Assembly (NCBI RefSeq): GCF_947172395.1 | Contig: NC_069083.1 | Coordinates: 11,750,501 to 11,814,500, forward strand | Direction: 5' to 3' | From: Bicyclus anynana | Taxonomy: Eukaryota; Arthropoda; Insecta; Lepidoptera; Nymphalidae | Length of the DNA stretch: 64,000 nt | Part shown: positions 33,716 through 44,906 of the stretch, piece by piece | Layout: every line of letters starts with the position of its first letter | How positions within the stretch are numbered: the first letter of the stretch is position 1 | The notes under the pieces: generated by a model | Told to the model about the DNA's origin: nothing | Database searches by the model: none | The model's input: the letters and a program-made list of their open reading frames with translations, nothing else | Program-made: the position numbers and the translations under genes

Positions 33716-33885
33716 CATATCATCATCATCATAACAGCCAATGGACATCCACTGCAGGACATAAGGTACGGACTTCCAAACATCACGATACTGAACCGCC
33801 TGCATCCAGCGATTCCCTGCGACTCGCTTGATGTCTTCAGTCAGAGATGAGGGGGTCGACCAATACTGCGCTTTGAAAACGTACC
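33716..33885 (-). mobile_element. RTE-type LINE, 3' fragment
   Basis: (ATC)n start at 33716, then GGACATCCACTGCAGGACAT, AACATCACGATACTGAACCG and GCGACTCGCTTGATGTC, the reverse complement of the RTE end; minus reading includes RWMQAVQYRDVWKS. Confidence 0.82.
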
Positions 33886-33904
33886 TAAAAACCAAAAAAC
33901 TAGA

Positions 33905-34055
33905 TCATATGATGTTCTACTTGCTGATCAGTTTGAAGGCGGTGATGTATTATTTCTATTCATGTAAGAATATCATAAATATTTAGGTTTTACAGACTGT
34001 TCTTTCATCTGGTTCTTTCAAAAACGGCTCCTCCTTTTTGAAGTCGTTTATAAAA
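33905..34055. mobile_element. Deletion derivative of the 601-1280 element
   Basis: Shares CTGATCAGTTTGAAGGCGGTG, TGGTTCTTTCAAAAACGG and CTCCTCCTTTTTGAAGTCG with the long element in the same order; the middle is missing. Confidence 0.65.
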
Positions 34056-34133
34056 GACCACTGACACTATCGGTTAACTCAACATGCATGATTTATTTAT
34101 AAGGCCAACAAATTACAAACTTTTAGCATGCTC

Positions 34134-34319
34134 TATACGAATATGGTGAAGAGCTGTTAGTTTGCTTGAACGCGCTAATCTCTGGAACTACTGATCCGAT
34201 TTAAAAAAATATTTCAGTGCTTAAATAGCCCATTTATTAAGGAAGGCTATAGGCTATATTTTATTCCCATATTCTTACGGGAACGGGAACCACGCGGATG
34301 TAACCACACGTCTACTAGT
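34134..34319 (+). mobile_element. Helitron-like element, second subfamily
   Basis: TTTGCTTGAACGCGCTAATC, TCTGGAACTACTGATCCGAT, ACGGGAACGGGAACCACGCG and the end CTACTAGT. Confidence 0.78.
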
Positions 34320-34704
34320 CATCAAATATGATGATCATGCTGATGATCATAGGGACTCGCACAAATTATACGCGCGCAATTATTTCCACTCGTATTTTAG
34401 TTACACAATGCCACATTGTTACACAGAAAGGATTGCCATCGAGTCTGACTTAATTAGCCCCACTCATGTCTATTGTGCCTATCAGTAATCGCTTGATTCG
34501 CTGCTCTATGAATAAAGCTCCATTATGAACTCAAACCGTAAAAGTATGTCAAAAACTTATCACTCCGCTTGAACTCTAGATCTAAGAACTTTAATTATGC
34601 AAATTACTAATAGCTCCTTACCTTCTTAACTCATGATATTAAGAGAAAGGCCTGGCCCTATAACCTTCCGTTAAAATAGAATTGATGTTCGTTTTTACCA
34701 TTCA

Positions 34705-35040
34705 TTTAATAGTCCTTTTTTTATCATTTTTAATAATGTTAATAAAATACAAAATATTATAAAACAAAACCCTAAAAAAAAATTAAAAAACAAAAATCAA
34801 CCCTCCGCTGCGGGACATTTGAGTGCCCAAGCAACCAGTTGTCAGGGCACCAGACTGAGAAACCTCCGCACAGTACGCGCCGTCACAAGAATCACTGCCT
34901 TCTATATCCCGACACTTAACGAAAGCTTCATAAGGTGTTGGTCGAAACTTTTCGCTATAAGATCATTGACTAAAACTACTATCGGAACAATAATAGTTGA
35001 CTCAACATTCCACATGGCGGTAATCTCATGAGCTTTTCCT
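34705..35040 (-). mobile_element. LINE 3' fragment (copy 1), C-terminal ORF remnant
   Basis: The minus frame reads AHEITAMWNVESTIIVPIVV, then LIAKSFDQHL, then KAVILVTARTVRRFL, with an internal stop. The same end occurs at 38775-39123. This type of peptide ends the reverse transcriptase ORF of a LINE common in Lepidoptera (family knowledge, clade not assigned). An A-rich 3' UTR lies to the left. Confidence 0.75.
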
Positions 35041-35089
35041 TTTTCTTTTCAGCCTTAACCAGACTATCGTTATGTGGACCAGTATTTAT

Positions 35090-35190
35090 CATTATCAGTA
35101 TCAGCCAATGGGCGAGGACTGCTGGACATAGGCCTCTTGTATGTTGTAAGCACCACTTAAGCCTCGAGCATCAAGCGGCTCCCTGTTACT
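35090..35190 (-). mobile_element. RTE-type LINE, short 3' fragment
   Basis: CCAATGGGCGAGGACTGCTG and GACATAGGCCTCTTGTATG, then a GCATCAAGCGGCTCCCTGTT block; a degraded version of the 57591-57852 end. Confidence 0.6.
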
Positions 35191-35414
35191 TGATGTGATG
35201 TGTGATGTGATGATGATTATGACTTAGAACCTCAACTTAGATTGGCTGTTCGAACTAAGTATATGACCTGCATTGCCACTTCAACTTGTTAATATATCGG
35301 TGAGTTTAGTTTTTAGGCAAATCGCATCACATCTCATGATTATGTTTTCAAAGATAATACGAGTTTAATGATAGGTTAACAGGTCTTCGTCGTCAGGACT
35401 ATCCATTTGGGATC

Positions 35415-35646
35415 TTTTTCTTCTTATTTTTGTTTCGTCTGGGCCGTTTCCGCACTTAGCCATGTGATTGGCCGTTGTGCGTGGGTCCCTCGTTGTTGGT
35501 TCCCGCTAGATTTATTCCATCCAGCCGAGCTCGCTCCAGAAGCTTTGCAGGCCGCCCAGGTCGCCGATAGCCTCATGGAGTGTCGCTGAGGAACGAATGT
35601 GGGTTGCTCGTTATTCCGTTACGCCTCTGCAACTGACCATAACGTG
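35415..35646 (-). mobile_element. Unidentified retroposed insert, 15 bp target duplication
   Basis: A GC-richer 232 bp block between exact copies of TATCCATTTGGGATC (35400-35414, 35647-35661). Its left end is T-rich, i.e. an A-rich tail (AATAAGAAGAAAAA) on the minus strand. Minus sequence contains CAACCCACATTCGTTCCTCA and GGCGACCTGGGCGGCCTGCA. A LINE 3' fragment, a SINE or a processed RNA copy; I do not recognise the parent. Confidence 0.8.
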
Positions 35647-36361
35647 TATCCATTTGGGATCCTTATCTTATTTAAAAGTCGGTGTACCACATTTACATCG
35701 AAACTTTTCCCAAATAAAAAAAGGGTTGTATTGAAATTGAATAAAAGCCCGCACGGCTTGTTAACTACAAACTGGTGAAATAATCAAATCAGCTACTGCG
35801 CAAATCGGCGACCGTGGTTGTTACGGCTACATATTTTTGATATCCAATTTTATACTATTTTTTTATCAACACTATTTTATTTAAAAATAGAAACAGTTTG
35901 ATTATTCAAGAGGATTTTGAACAATTTTATTCAAAAGTAGTAGTAGTTTTTTGTTTAAAAAAAAATGAATATTTAAAATGTATTACATAAATGCATGATC
36001 AATCTGAAGAAAATAAACAAAGTGAACACACATTTAATTTTTTTTTTAATAAAAAAAGTTCTTTCTTCTTTTAATAAAGTAATTAAAAGTCAAAGCCTAA
36101 AATGACCCCTAGTTAAACCAAGATAAAAACACATGCATGATTATTATCATGGAAATTCATATTATCTCAAAGGCGTGGTGGTACTTTTATTAACACATAA
36201 CATCTCAACACTAGCAAGAAATTATATTTTTTTTTTCAGAAGAAAGGCCTTCGGTAGTCGGAGAGGCACATAAATAGAACGAGTAGAAACAATAGTCAAT
36301 TTATTTTTGTAGCCGTCTAAGGACTCGAACCAAGAAAGATCCAAGAGCCGCATAAGTTTGA

Positions 36362-36540
36362 CGGCGACCGTGGCGCAGTGGTATGCACGGTGGATTTACA
36401 AAACGGAGGTCCTGGGTTCGATCCCCGGCTGGGCAGATTGAGATTTGGGCAAAAAAAAATCACCATCGGATGAGTCGCTTACCATCATCACTTACCATCA
36501 GGTGAGATCGTAGTCATGGTCTAACATGTAAAAAATTAAA
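36362..36540 (+). mobile_element. SINE-A, internally deleted
   Basis: A good tRNA-like head (CGTGGCGCAGTGGTATGC; B box GGGTTCGATCCCCGG) joins directly to the 3' end (ATCATCACTTACCATCAGGT, TAGTCATGGTCTAACATG), losing about 190 bases of core. Best-preserved SINE-A head in the window, but too degraded for a tRNA gene call. Confidence 0.82.
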
Positions 36541-37235
36541 AAAAAAGCTAACTTGAGGTGCAAAGAATGAGCATTCGTTAGCATTATATTAACATTAAAC
36601 TATTACATAAAATACGTGTATAAAATAGGTAGGAACTATTATAATCTTGATAGAAGGTTAATTATTACAAACTTTAACCTTGTAATCTAACGGATACGAT
36701 GGTATTATATTGCCGTAGTTGAGCGAAGTTGTAAGATTCAATTTACCTACCAACTTCGATTTCGCTGTTCTCTCTCGTGTACGAACAGAACCGCATATTA
36801 TAGTATATTCGATAGCAATGATATTTTATACTATAGATATGGCACTAGCGCGATGAATTGGCGCCTAATTGACTTAATTTCATTTAATCAAATAGAAACA
36901 ACGAAAGTTTTTTAAACAAATAATACCTTAATATTGTCTAAGATGTTGAGTTCAGGTACCCCAATATTTTTTTTTAATTTTCTATTTATTATTTTATGGA
37001 CGTAATTAATATACATACCCATACCAAATTTTATCTTTTTATTTTTTACAGAGTCTGAGTTATCTTACTGACAGCTTAATATTTTTATTTATAAATGCTT
37101 TTTAAATAGCAATTGCTACTTAGCTGTCATAGTTTTCTTTGTAATTTCAAAATATATCTTACTCTTGTGATTTTGCTCACGTATCCTCATACAACAGTTT
37201 AGCCGGTAGAGGTAGAGGTTGAAATTTTCTCTTAA
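36541..37235. other. AT-rich intergenic stretch
   Basis: I see no repeat family, ORF or RNA gene here. Confidence 0.4.
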
Positions 37236-37239
37236 AAGC

Positions 37240-37567
37240 TTAATATTTTACAAACGGCTCCCTAAATCGAAAATTATTGGTAGATGACCCCTCATTACTT
37301 TAAAAGACCTATCCAACGATACCTCACACTATAAAATAAACGAGTAAAAAAAATCATCCCCACTTTACATGATACCCTAAAAAAAATATTATTCAAGATT
37401 TTATTTTACGAGTTTGTTTACATTTTTATGGTAGATAGATACTCATGCTAATTTACAGCTTTCTAGTAGTAATAGTCTCTGCGCTAAACGACAGACGGCC
37501 GGACGGACGGACAGACAGACGGACATGGCAAAACTACAAGGGTTCCTTGTGGACTACGGAACCCTAA
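37240..37567 (-). mobile_element. Family K element
   Basis: The reverse orientation of 25128-25465: CATCCCCACTTTACATGATA, (GGAC)n-like GGCCGGACGGACGGACAGAC, GGGTTCCTTGTGGACTACGG and the end AACCCTAAA. Confidence 0.7.
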
Positions 37568-38774
37568 ACAGAGGTAACTTTTGTGAGTTTGTATCTTTTT
37601 TATCGAGCAGTGTTCCATTTTCAGTTTTGGGCGTTGGAAATAGATCTGCAACTTCATACTATACGCTACGCCCGCAAACGCTGGGTTTTAACGCATCGCT
37701 TTTTTAACTCTCGTGCAAATGTGGCCTTCCATGCTCTCGGTCTACTAATGTACAGTCAAATAATACACCCTATATGTGTAGGTAGGACTACATAATGTGA
37801 AAACGAGCAGTATTTTTCCTATTCCATCTGAAATTAATTTTCACCTCCGCTGCACAAAGACTCATTCACAAAGTTGTGTTACGTAGGTGTCCCTACCGAA
37901 AGATGATAAATATACGAGGAAAAGTCAAATTGCGTCACTTTTTCAAGTAACAAACGTGAATATCCTACGTGATATCGTATAATAGCATATTTACGAAGAT
38001 ATTTCTTACGTATTCTATTTGAAAAATCGAGGTTAATATTATTTGTTATAATAGATATAATTACGACGGCCGACGACATAAAGAAATTTACCGGTAAAAA
38101 CTGGTTATTAAAGGCAAAAGACCTTCCAAAATGACAACAAATGGCGAACTTCTACCTACCAATGCCACTGTCCAAACTCTATCGATAATAAATAATTGAC
38201 TCTACTATAAAATAAATTATAATTAAATAAAATAAAAAAACCTTTTATTTCTTCGTACTAGGGTCAAAAATTCTTATGTACGAGTAGTACTATTACAATT
38301 TTAATGTTTTTTGTTGGCTTTTATTTAAAAGAAGAACCCTTGGCGGTGAAGGCCCGCTACGTTGTTGTTGTTATTGATATAAATGTAAATTTTTTTTTTA
38401 AAATGTGTTTTTTTTAATTGATTACACTTGTGATTTCACATTACTCAAATCTATATGCATTGACTTACATTTATTTATACGCATTGACTAACGTTTCTCT
38501 AGCCAGAATTGCTTTTAAGGTGATCTGAATTGTTCGTCAATGGCAGAATTAAATAGGCATCTTCTATGTAAGCACGCTCCACCTCAGACCGCATTAAGTA
38601 CAGTGATTATATTTACTACTTGATACGTTACTTGAATATAGTTATCATCGCAAAAAGCGTTCCAAACTCAACTACTCCACTGGGCGTACACGTATACACC
38701 ACTTTGTATTTACCTACATTATTTATTTATGTATATACAACTCGGCATTGTAGACAATATTTATATTATTATCT

Positions 38775-39123
38775 TTTATTTATTTATTTCTCATTTTTTT
38801 TTAATTTTTAACAATGTTATACATACAAAATATGCAAAACACTATTACAAACATAAAAAAAAATTGAACCCTCCCGCTGCGGAACATTTGAATGCCCAAG
38901 CAACCGGTGGTCAGGGCTCCAGAGTGAGGAACCTCCTCACAATACGCGCCGTACCAATAATTACTGCCTTCTGTATCTGACTCTTGATCCAACAGTTAAA
39001 CGAAAGCTTCTTAAGATGTTGGTCGAAGCTTTTCGCTATAAGACCATTGACTGAAACGACTATCGGAACAATAATATTTGACTCAACATTCCACATGGCG
39101 GTAATCTCGTGAGCAAGGTCCAA
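38775..39123 (-). mobile_element. LINE 3' fragment (copy 2), ORF C-terminus intact
   Basis: The minus frame 39123-38911 is open for 70 codons: MDLAHEITAMWNVESNIIVP, IVVSVNGLIAKSFDQHLKKL, then KAVIIGTARIVRRFLTLEP. Same family as 34705-35040; A-rich 3' UTR at the left. 5' truncated, so inactive. Confidence 0.8.
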
Positions 39124-39610
39124 GTATTTTGATACTTTTTCCTTTTCAGCTTTAATCAGACAATATTTATTATTATACTCAAATAACTTTCGTTGTTTAC
39201 TATGCGACTAAGTGTATTGAAGCTAATTGGGGTCTCTTTGTCTGCCTCAGTTTCGACGCATATCTAATAGTACAATATCATTGATTAGGTAATGTTTCCC
39301 AGGTATAATTAGAGATTAATTTTAAGAATATGTCCATCCCATCATGTCCACATCATATTAAAATGAAAACATCAACAAAGCCATCGTTTGTTATAAATTG
39401 AAACACAGGCTCGAGTACGTCATTATTAATGCAAGCCGCCTTTTAGCGAGGAGGGTTGTGAGGTGCTAATCCCGTTCGCTCTCGTGAAGAATAATGAATA
39501 CCTCTCTCAAGCGATAATCTAAGCCTGTCGTGAATACGCGGAGTGTGAAAACTTACGTAAAACACTTTCGAAAGGGTAACGCTATTCTATAAAGGTAGGT
39601 ATTTTTAATA
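39124..39610. other. Intergenic, no feature recognised
   Basis: 39410-39550 is less AT-rich (GCCTTTTAGCGAGGAGGGTT) and matches no repeat in this window; it could be conserved single-copy DNA. Confidence 0.35.
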
Positions 39611-39830
39611 GCTCGATAGTGTCAGTTTCGAATTAGCCTCTATCTTTCCATCTATACTAATATTATAAAGCTGAAGAGTATGTCTGTTTGAACGCGCTAA
39701 TCTCAGGAACTTGTGGTCCAGCTCGATAGTGTAAGTTTCGAATTCGTCTCTAACTTTCCATATATACTAATATTGTAAAGCTGAAGAGTTTGTTTGTTTA
39801 TTTGTTTGAACGCGCTAATCTCAGGAACTA
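39611..39830 (+). repeat. 110 bp tandem duplication capturing a Helitron 5' end
   Basis: GCTCGATAGTGTCAGTTTCG at 39611 recurs as GCTCGATAGTGTAAGTTTCG at 39721, and the following 90 bases including the Helitron start (TATACTAATATT) match. Unit one stops inside the element (AGGAACTTGTGGTCCA). Confidence 0.88.
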
Positions 39831-39955
39831 GTGGTCCGATTTGAAAAATTCTGTCAGTGTTAAATAGCTCATTTATCGAGGAAGGCTTTATTTTTATTCC
39901 CGTATTTTTGAGTAAACGGGAACGACGCGGGTGTAACCGCATGGCATCATCTAGT
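39762..39955 (+). mobile_element. Helitron-like element, second subfamily
   Basis: From TATACTAATATTGTAAAGCT through AACGCGCTAATCTCAGGAAC to CGCGGGTGTAACCGCATGGC and CTAGT. Complete copy. Confidence 0.82.
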
Positions 39956-40164
39956 GGTTAATATAATAAAAAGTATCTAGAGATGAAACCTCACAGATCA
40001 GTTATAAAAAACTACACTACGGAATATGGTTTATCTATCGTACATGATTTTTATTAGACGTTTATAGATACATTTACTCTAATTCAGGATTTTGCGTTGG
40101 ATGAAAAAGAGAGTACATGCGCAATTTGTTGGGAATGGTAAAAGAAAGTACTAATATTCAAATG

Positions 40165-40450
40165 ACGGCCGCGTGGCGCAGTGGGTAGTGACCCTGCTTT
40201 CTGCATCCACGGCCGTGGGTTCGATTCCCACAACTGGAAAATATTTGTGTGATGAGCATGGGTGTTTTCCAGTGTCTGTGTGTATTTATACATTATATAA
40301 GTATTTATATGTAGTATATAATTGTATATTAATATAATAATATCAACTATCTTAGCGCCCATAACACAAGCTACTCTGTATGCTTACTTTGGGGCTATAT
40401 AGTAATGTGTATTGTTTAAGTATATTTATTTATTAAAAAAAAAAAAAAAA
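40165..40450 (+). mobile_element. SINE-C (tRNA-derived), full length
   Basis: The head CGGCCGCGTGGCGCAGTGGG has an A-box-like block and the B box GGGTTCGATTCCCAC. The body has GTGATGAGCATGGGTGTTTT, TTAGCGCCCATAACACAAGC and TTACTTTGGGGCTATATAG, and ends in TTTATTTATT and A13. A familiar lepidopteran SINE layout; single copy here. Confidence 0.85.
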
Positions 40451-41071
40451 TATTAGAGTACAGGGGAAACTTATATGAAGTTATTTTTTTTCCATTTATT
40501 TAGGAAACAAACAGCATTAACATAAAAACATTATATATAACTTACTTACTTAAACCCGTATAACAAAAAACTTCAATGCTCTGTCAAATTTTAAACACCT
40601 ATTTTACTCTATTACTACAAACAAATCAAAAGATTTATTTTAAGAAAACTTCTATGGCATAACACTTTCTCCTTTCTCTACGGCATTGTATTTTCTAAAC
40701 GTAGTATCTATTTAGCAACAATTTGAATATATTTTTAGACTGGAAATAATTAGCTAGTATTGTAAATTTTACCAATACGGTAATATCTGTATTACTGCGG
40801 GGTATCAAAACATTTCGGCTCGACCAGAAATCCAATTTTACGGTATTGTTTAACACTGTAGTAAACAGCAGCCCATTTCACCAGTTTTGTTTGCTTAGGC
40901 ATAATATAAATGTAACGTTTTTTTACAAATGAATTTTTAAAAATCTTTATTTGTTCTTTTTCTGTTTGAATAAACGAAAATATTGTAACGTGCGCTGTAT
41001 CATTTCATTGCGTCAAAGCTTTGCTGTAATACAATTTTTGTAATGAGGTTACACTGATTATTTCTTCAGTT

Positions 41072-41372
41072 TAATGATAAGTCACCGACATAGCACAACG
41101 AGTTGCAAAGCTGAAGTGGCAATGGAATGGGCGGGGCACATAGTTCGAAGAGCCGATGGACGTTGGGGTCTCAAAGTGCTGGAATGGCGACCCCGCACTA
41201 GTAACCGCAGTGTTGGCCGACCCCCCACCAGGTGGACTGACGACATCAAGTGAGTAGCAGGGATTCGATGGATGCAAGTGGCTCAGTAACGTGATGTTTT
41301 TAAGTCCCTACAAAAGGCCTATGTCCTGCAGTGGACGTCCATCGGCTGATATGATGATGATGATGATCATGA
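41072..41372 (+). mobile_element. RTE-type LINE, 3' end with (ATG)n tail
   Basis: Readings include RVAKLKWQW, then after a 5 base duplication (AATGG) in another frame GHIVRRADGRWGLKVLEWRP, then SVGRPPTRWTDDIK and a stop (TGA). The 3' end GTCCTGCAGTGGACGTCCAT is followed by (ATG)n. Dead copy. Confidence 0.85.
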
Positions 41373-42193
41373 ATGATAGGCGTCCACGGATCCACATCGT
41401 ACGTATCGGACACATCGCGTCATATGGATTGTAGTATTTTTTGTTTAGAAGTCAAACAAGTGCGTCCATTAATCCGCATCGTACGAATCGCATCGAACGG
41501 ATTTTATCTTGCTACGTATGCTAGGTGACATATACGAAATTGAGATTCTGTGTTACCAATTTCATCCAGTGCCTACTGGTGGACATCTTATAGAAGTAGA
41601 TGACATTTTGTCAATTTATTTGATGTTTATTTTAAAAGGCTGATAATAATAACCAAAATAGTGAATAGGCAAGCATTTGTAAAGAATAAAAAAAGAGATT
41701 TTATAAAAACTTGATTTATAAAATGAATCCCTACCTAATACTAAGCCGGAAGTCAAAAAGCTCCAGCGCTCACCACGGTGCTTCAATACAGCAATTAGGA
41801 TCAACAGCTAACAAACCGATCCAAACGTAAAACTCTTTTACTTTATATAGTTTTCACATTGAATTTATTGATAGTTTTTGTATCGCGGCATCGGGGCTGA
41901 CCGCGGCAAATCCACAAAGATAATTGAAATGAAATTATAGTTCCATCCGAGTGATCACGGTTGCGGACTGCGGTCTTATATCAATTACGGCGGCGTGTAT
42001 GGATTATTTTTTATTTCATCCATTTCAAACAACAAATTGCTAAATGCGAGTAGGTTAACTAATTGTTTTGTATTCAATTTAATTGACGAACACATTTTAA
42101 TTTGACTATAATTAATTACTGTTAGAACCATTGGTTAACAGATCTGGGGCTCGTGCCAGAATATATCTCATGAATCATGCGGATTATTTTTTT

Positions 42194-42310
42194 ACTAGCG
42201 GACGCCCGCGACTTTGTTACTATGTATGAAATTTGGAAGATATATCCTTTCCAAATTTCATACATAGTAACAAACATTCATACAAACTTTCGCGTTTATA
42301 ATAGGACTTT
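42194..42310 (-). mobile_element. Helitron-like element rebuilt as a fold-back
   Basis: The minus 3' terminus (ACTAGCGGACGCCCGCGACT) at 42194 and the 5' region (CATACAAACTTTCGCGTTTA) at 42275-42296 are intact, but the middle is a 26 bp perfect inverted pair, 42213-42238 and 42249-42274 (TTTGTTACTATGTATGAAAT...). The right arm fits the usual element; the left arm is its inverted copy in place of the normal interior. Confidence 0.85.
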
Positions 42311-42555
42311 TAGTAGGACTACGAGTAGCTCCATGGTTATCCATGTAGTAGGTCCTAATCGTATGGAAAAATTGCCACAACAATAACTAACAAAATCCTT
42401 TCAGATTTTAATCTCTACAAAATTTCATCCAAAATTTTGTGATTTTCTGGGAAACTTTCTTGATTTATCACAATTTATACAAATCATTTAAACATTAATC
42501 TACCAACACATACTTTAAACTATCTTATAAAATAAATTTTGCCGAAGCGAGTATA

Positions 42556-42617
42556 GATACGACAATTACAATAGAAACTGCCATTTAAATGGCAGTTTCT
42601 ATTGTAATTGTCGTATC
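42556..42617. repeat. 62 bp perfect palindrome
   Basis: GATACGACAATTACAATAGA and on to CCATTT (42556-42586) is followed without any spacer by its exact reverse complement (42587-42617). No loop, no mismatch. Confidence 0.95.
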
Positions 42618-43673
42618 TTCGTAGTTTATATAATTGAAGAATGTCTTTTAAAAATCATGAAAATGTAACTAATTTATGAATCATGCATGCTTAATATGAG
42701 GTTATTAATCTCATTAAAGTAATAAATTACAAAGTAAGTGCGTCGAATAAGTCAAAAGAGCGAAACTCGCATGATATTCCTCTCGGCGCAGGCAGATACA
42801 TTTTTCAGGCCTTATTGAATAAATATACATAACTTTACGTTGATATTCGTCAAAGAGCTTTGTGGTTGTCGGTTGCGTTTAATTGTGCTACGTAAATATT
42901 TTTAATGAAAAATATTTGTTTGGTCAAAAGAATATATTTTTTGCCGATTCTAGACTATGTAGAGAAATTAGTTACCATTGATTCATAGGTTATGAAAACG
43001 TAGCGTCGTTGTTCTTCGTATCATACTATTTGTGAAAAGGATGAAGTTGTGAATGATTGTGAAGTTGATTGTTATATACTTAATATATTAGATTATATTG
43101 TAGATTAAATAAGAATATATTAGATCACGTTGTAGCTAAGAAACTAATGACATTACATATACTATGAAAAAAATTGTGAATGTAGTGAAAAACTTTTCAA
43201 TAGTTAAGCATTGACATAACCTAAAATTGTAGTTAAATGTAAGCATGATTTTAATGCATTAACGGTAGATTTTCCTTAATAAACAAATAAATAAATAAAG
43301 TATTTGAAATCTGCCCCAAACAGCTTTACAAAGTAGGTGCTTTTGTCTTTTTAAGTTTAATAGTAAAAAGAAGCTCAAGCAGCTTCAATGCAAGCAGAAA
43401 ATTATTTTTAATTCTCAATAGCTCCACTGCTAAGGACCGACCTCATTACCGAAAGGTAAAGCTTGGGTCGATCCAGGGATTATATCCTAGTATTACTTAT
43501 TGATCATTAAATTTTAATAAGTTGATTACATTGTAATCTATCGACGGATAGACCGGAAAGAATCCGAAATTTCCGAAAAATCAGTAATTTTTAAAGGAGA
43601 CCGACCATTTTTCATACATTGATGGATTTGACGAATGAACCGCTATAATGTTCGAATTAGTGTAATTTATTAA

Positions 43674-43820
43674 CTAATTAACGGACGCCCGTGACTTTTT
43701 TCACGTAAAATCAGTTTTTCACAAATCCCCCGGGGAGCCATAGATTTTTTCGAGATAAAAAGTAGCCTATATGTTGCCCCATATCAGTTAAACACTAGCC
43801 TGGAGAAACAAAAGACAGAC
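43674..43820 (-). mobile_element. Helitron-like 3' part
   Basis: ACGGACGCCCGTGACTTTTT, AAATCAGTTTTTCACAAATC, CCATAGATTTTTTCGAG and AAAGTAGCCTATATGTTG are the reverse of the Lep1-type 3' half. Confidence 0.7.
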
Positions 43821-44340
43821 AGACAAAAATTAAAAAAAAAAGCTTGATTATGTTTTAGTATCCTGCTTAACACTTGAAGAAACGCAGTTATTTTAAAATC
43901 ACATAAAGACACTTCTATTTTATTATATTATGTATAATTCTTTATCACTTATTAATCTTTATTTTTTAATCGCTTGATTACATTTCAATCTATCTATTAT
44001 ACCTAGATTATGTTTACAAAACCAACTGTCCATAAATCTGTAACTTTTAAACTTCAATATAACACATTTATAGTTGCTACAAATTATATAATATCTTCAA
44101 CTTCATACAACATAAAATAGTACGTATCCGCTTCTAAGTAATGAGTAGTGACATGCACTGTGTAAATTCGCCGGACTGACTTTAACTAATTCCGTCCGTT
44201 CTGCGCTAACAATTTGCTAATTTATGTTTGCCTGCCGGATACAACTCGCATACCGAGGAGTTGTGCTAAATCCGATGGATAAATTACCGACTTATCACTT
44301 GGTTTGCGAGCTACCCGTGCTTGTGTCCGATACTATAGCT

Positions 44341-44898
44341 CAGGGTTTCTCAAAGTGGGGTACGCGAACCCCACTTCGCCATTTGAGGGTAGGGAGTTCG
44401 CGACAAGATTTACGATTTTAAAATTAATAAAATTGAATCCATTTGTGACAAGAAACGAGCACACCCATTATCATCTCCTTACCCTTATCCCACTTAAGTG
44501 GGGTCGGAAAAATATGTCAATCTTTTCCATTCGTCTCTATTACTCGTCAACTCATCATCCACTCCTTTTACACACATGTCCTCTTTCACACAATCCAACC
44601 ATCTCTTCTTTGGCCTTCCTCTCCTCTTATGTCCTTCCACTTCCACATTCAACATTTTTCTAGTAATATGACGAAAGAAACGAGCACACCCATGACATTA
44701 ATATTACAAAGACATTTCTTTTGGTACTTTATGTGTTACCTTTTATTCAAATATAAACCTTATTTACTTCAACAGTCAAATTATTTTTTTTCTTTCGGGG
44801 CCTTGTGTCATTAGTTAGTAACTTCGAAAGTTCATAGTCGTAGTCACTTGGAAATTTTAACAGGGGTTCATGGAGTCGAGAAAGTTGGAGAAACCCTG
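44341..44898. mobile_element. hAT-type non-autonomous element, 8 bp target duplication
   Basis: Ends CAGGGTTTCTC (44341) and GAGAAACCCTG (44898) are inverted and have the CAGGG start of hAT TIRs. CTATAGCT (44333-44340) and CTATAGCA (44899-44906) are an 8 bp target duplication with one change, the hAT length. No transposase ORF. It hosts a nested RTE fragment. Confidence 0.85.
44468..44674 (-). mobile_element. RTE-type LINE fragment nested in hAT element, 18 bp target duplication
   Basis: AAGAAACGAGCACACCCA is exact on both sides (44450-44467, 44675-44692). The minus reading NVEVEGHKRRGRPKKRWLDC, VKEDMCVKGVDDEL, DEWKRLTYFSDPT and stop is the C-terminus of an RTE-type ORF, a lineage different from the (ATG)n-tailed copies. 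The 3' end on minus is GGAGATGATAA. Confidence 0.9.
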
Positions 44899-44906
44899 CT
44901 ATAGCA

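Noticed and set aside
36362..36440. A possible tRNA gene (A and B boxes present)
   Set aside because: The clover-leaf does not close, and it is followed by SINE-A 3' sequence; it is a SINE head. The same applies at 12400 and 40165.
38911..39123. An intact 70-codon frame as a host gene
   Set aside because: It is the C-terminus of a LINE reverse transcriptase ORF, with a second decayed copy at 34705-35040.
44304..44663. A 119-codon plus-strand frame
   Set aside because: It runs across the hAT end and the antisense strand of the nested RTE fragment.
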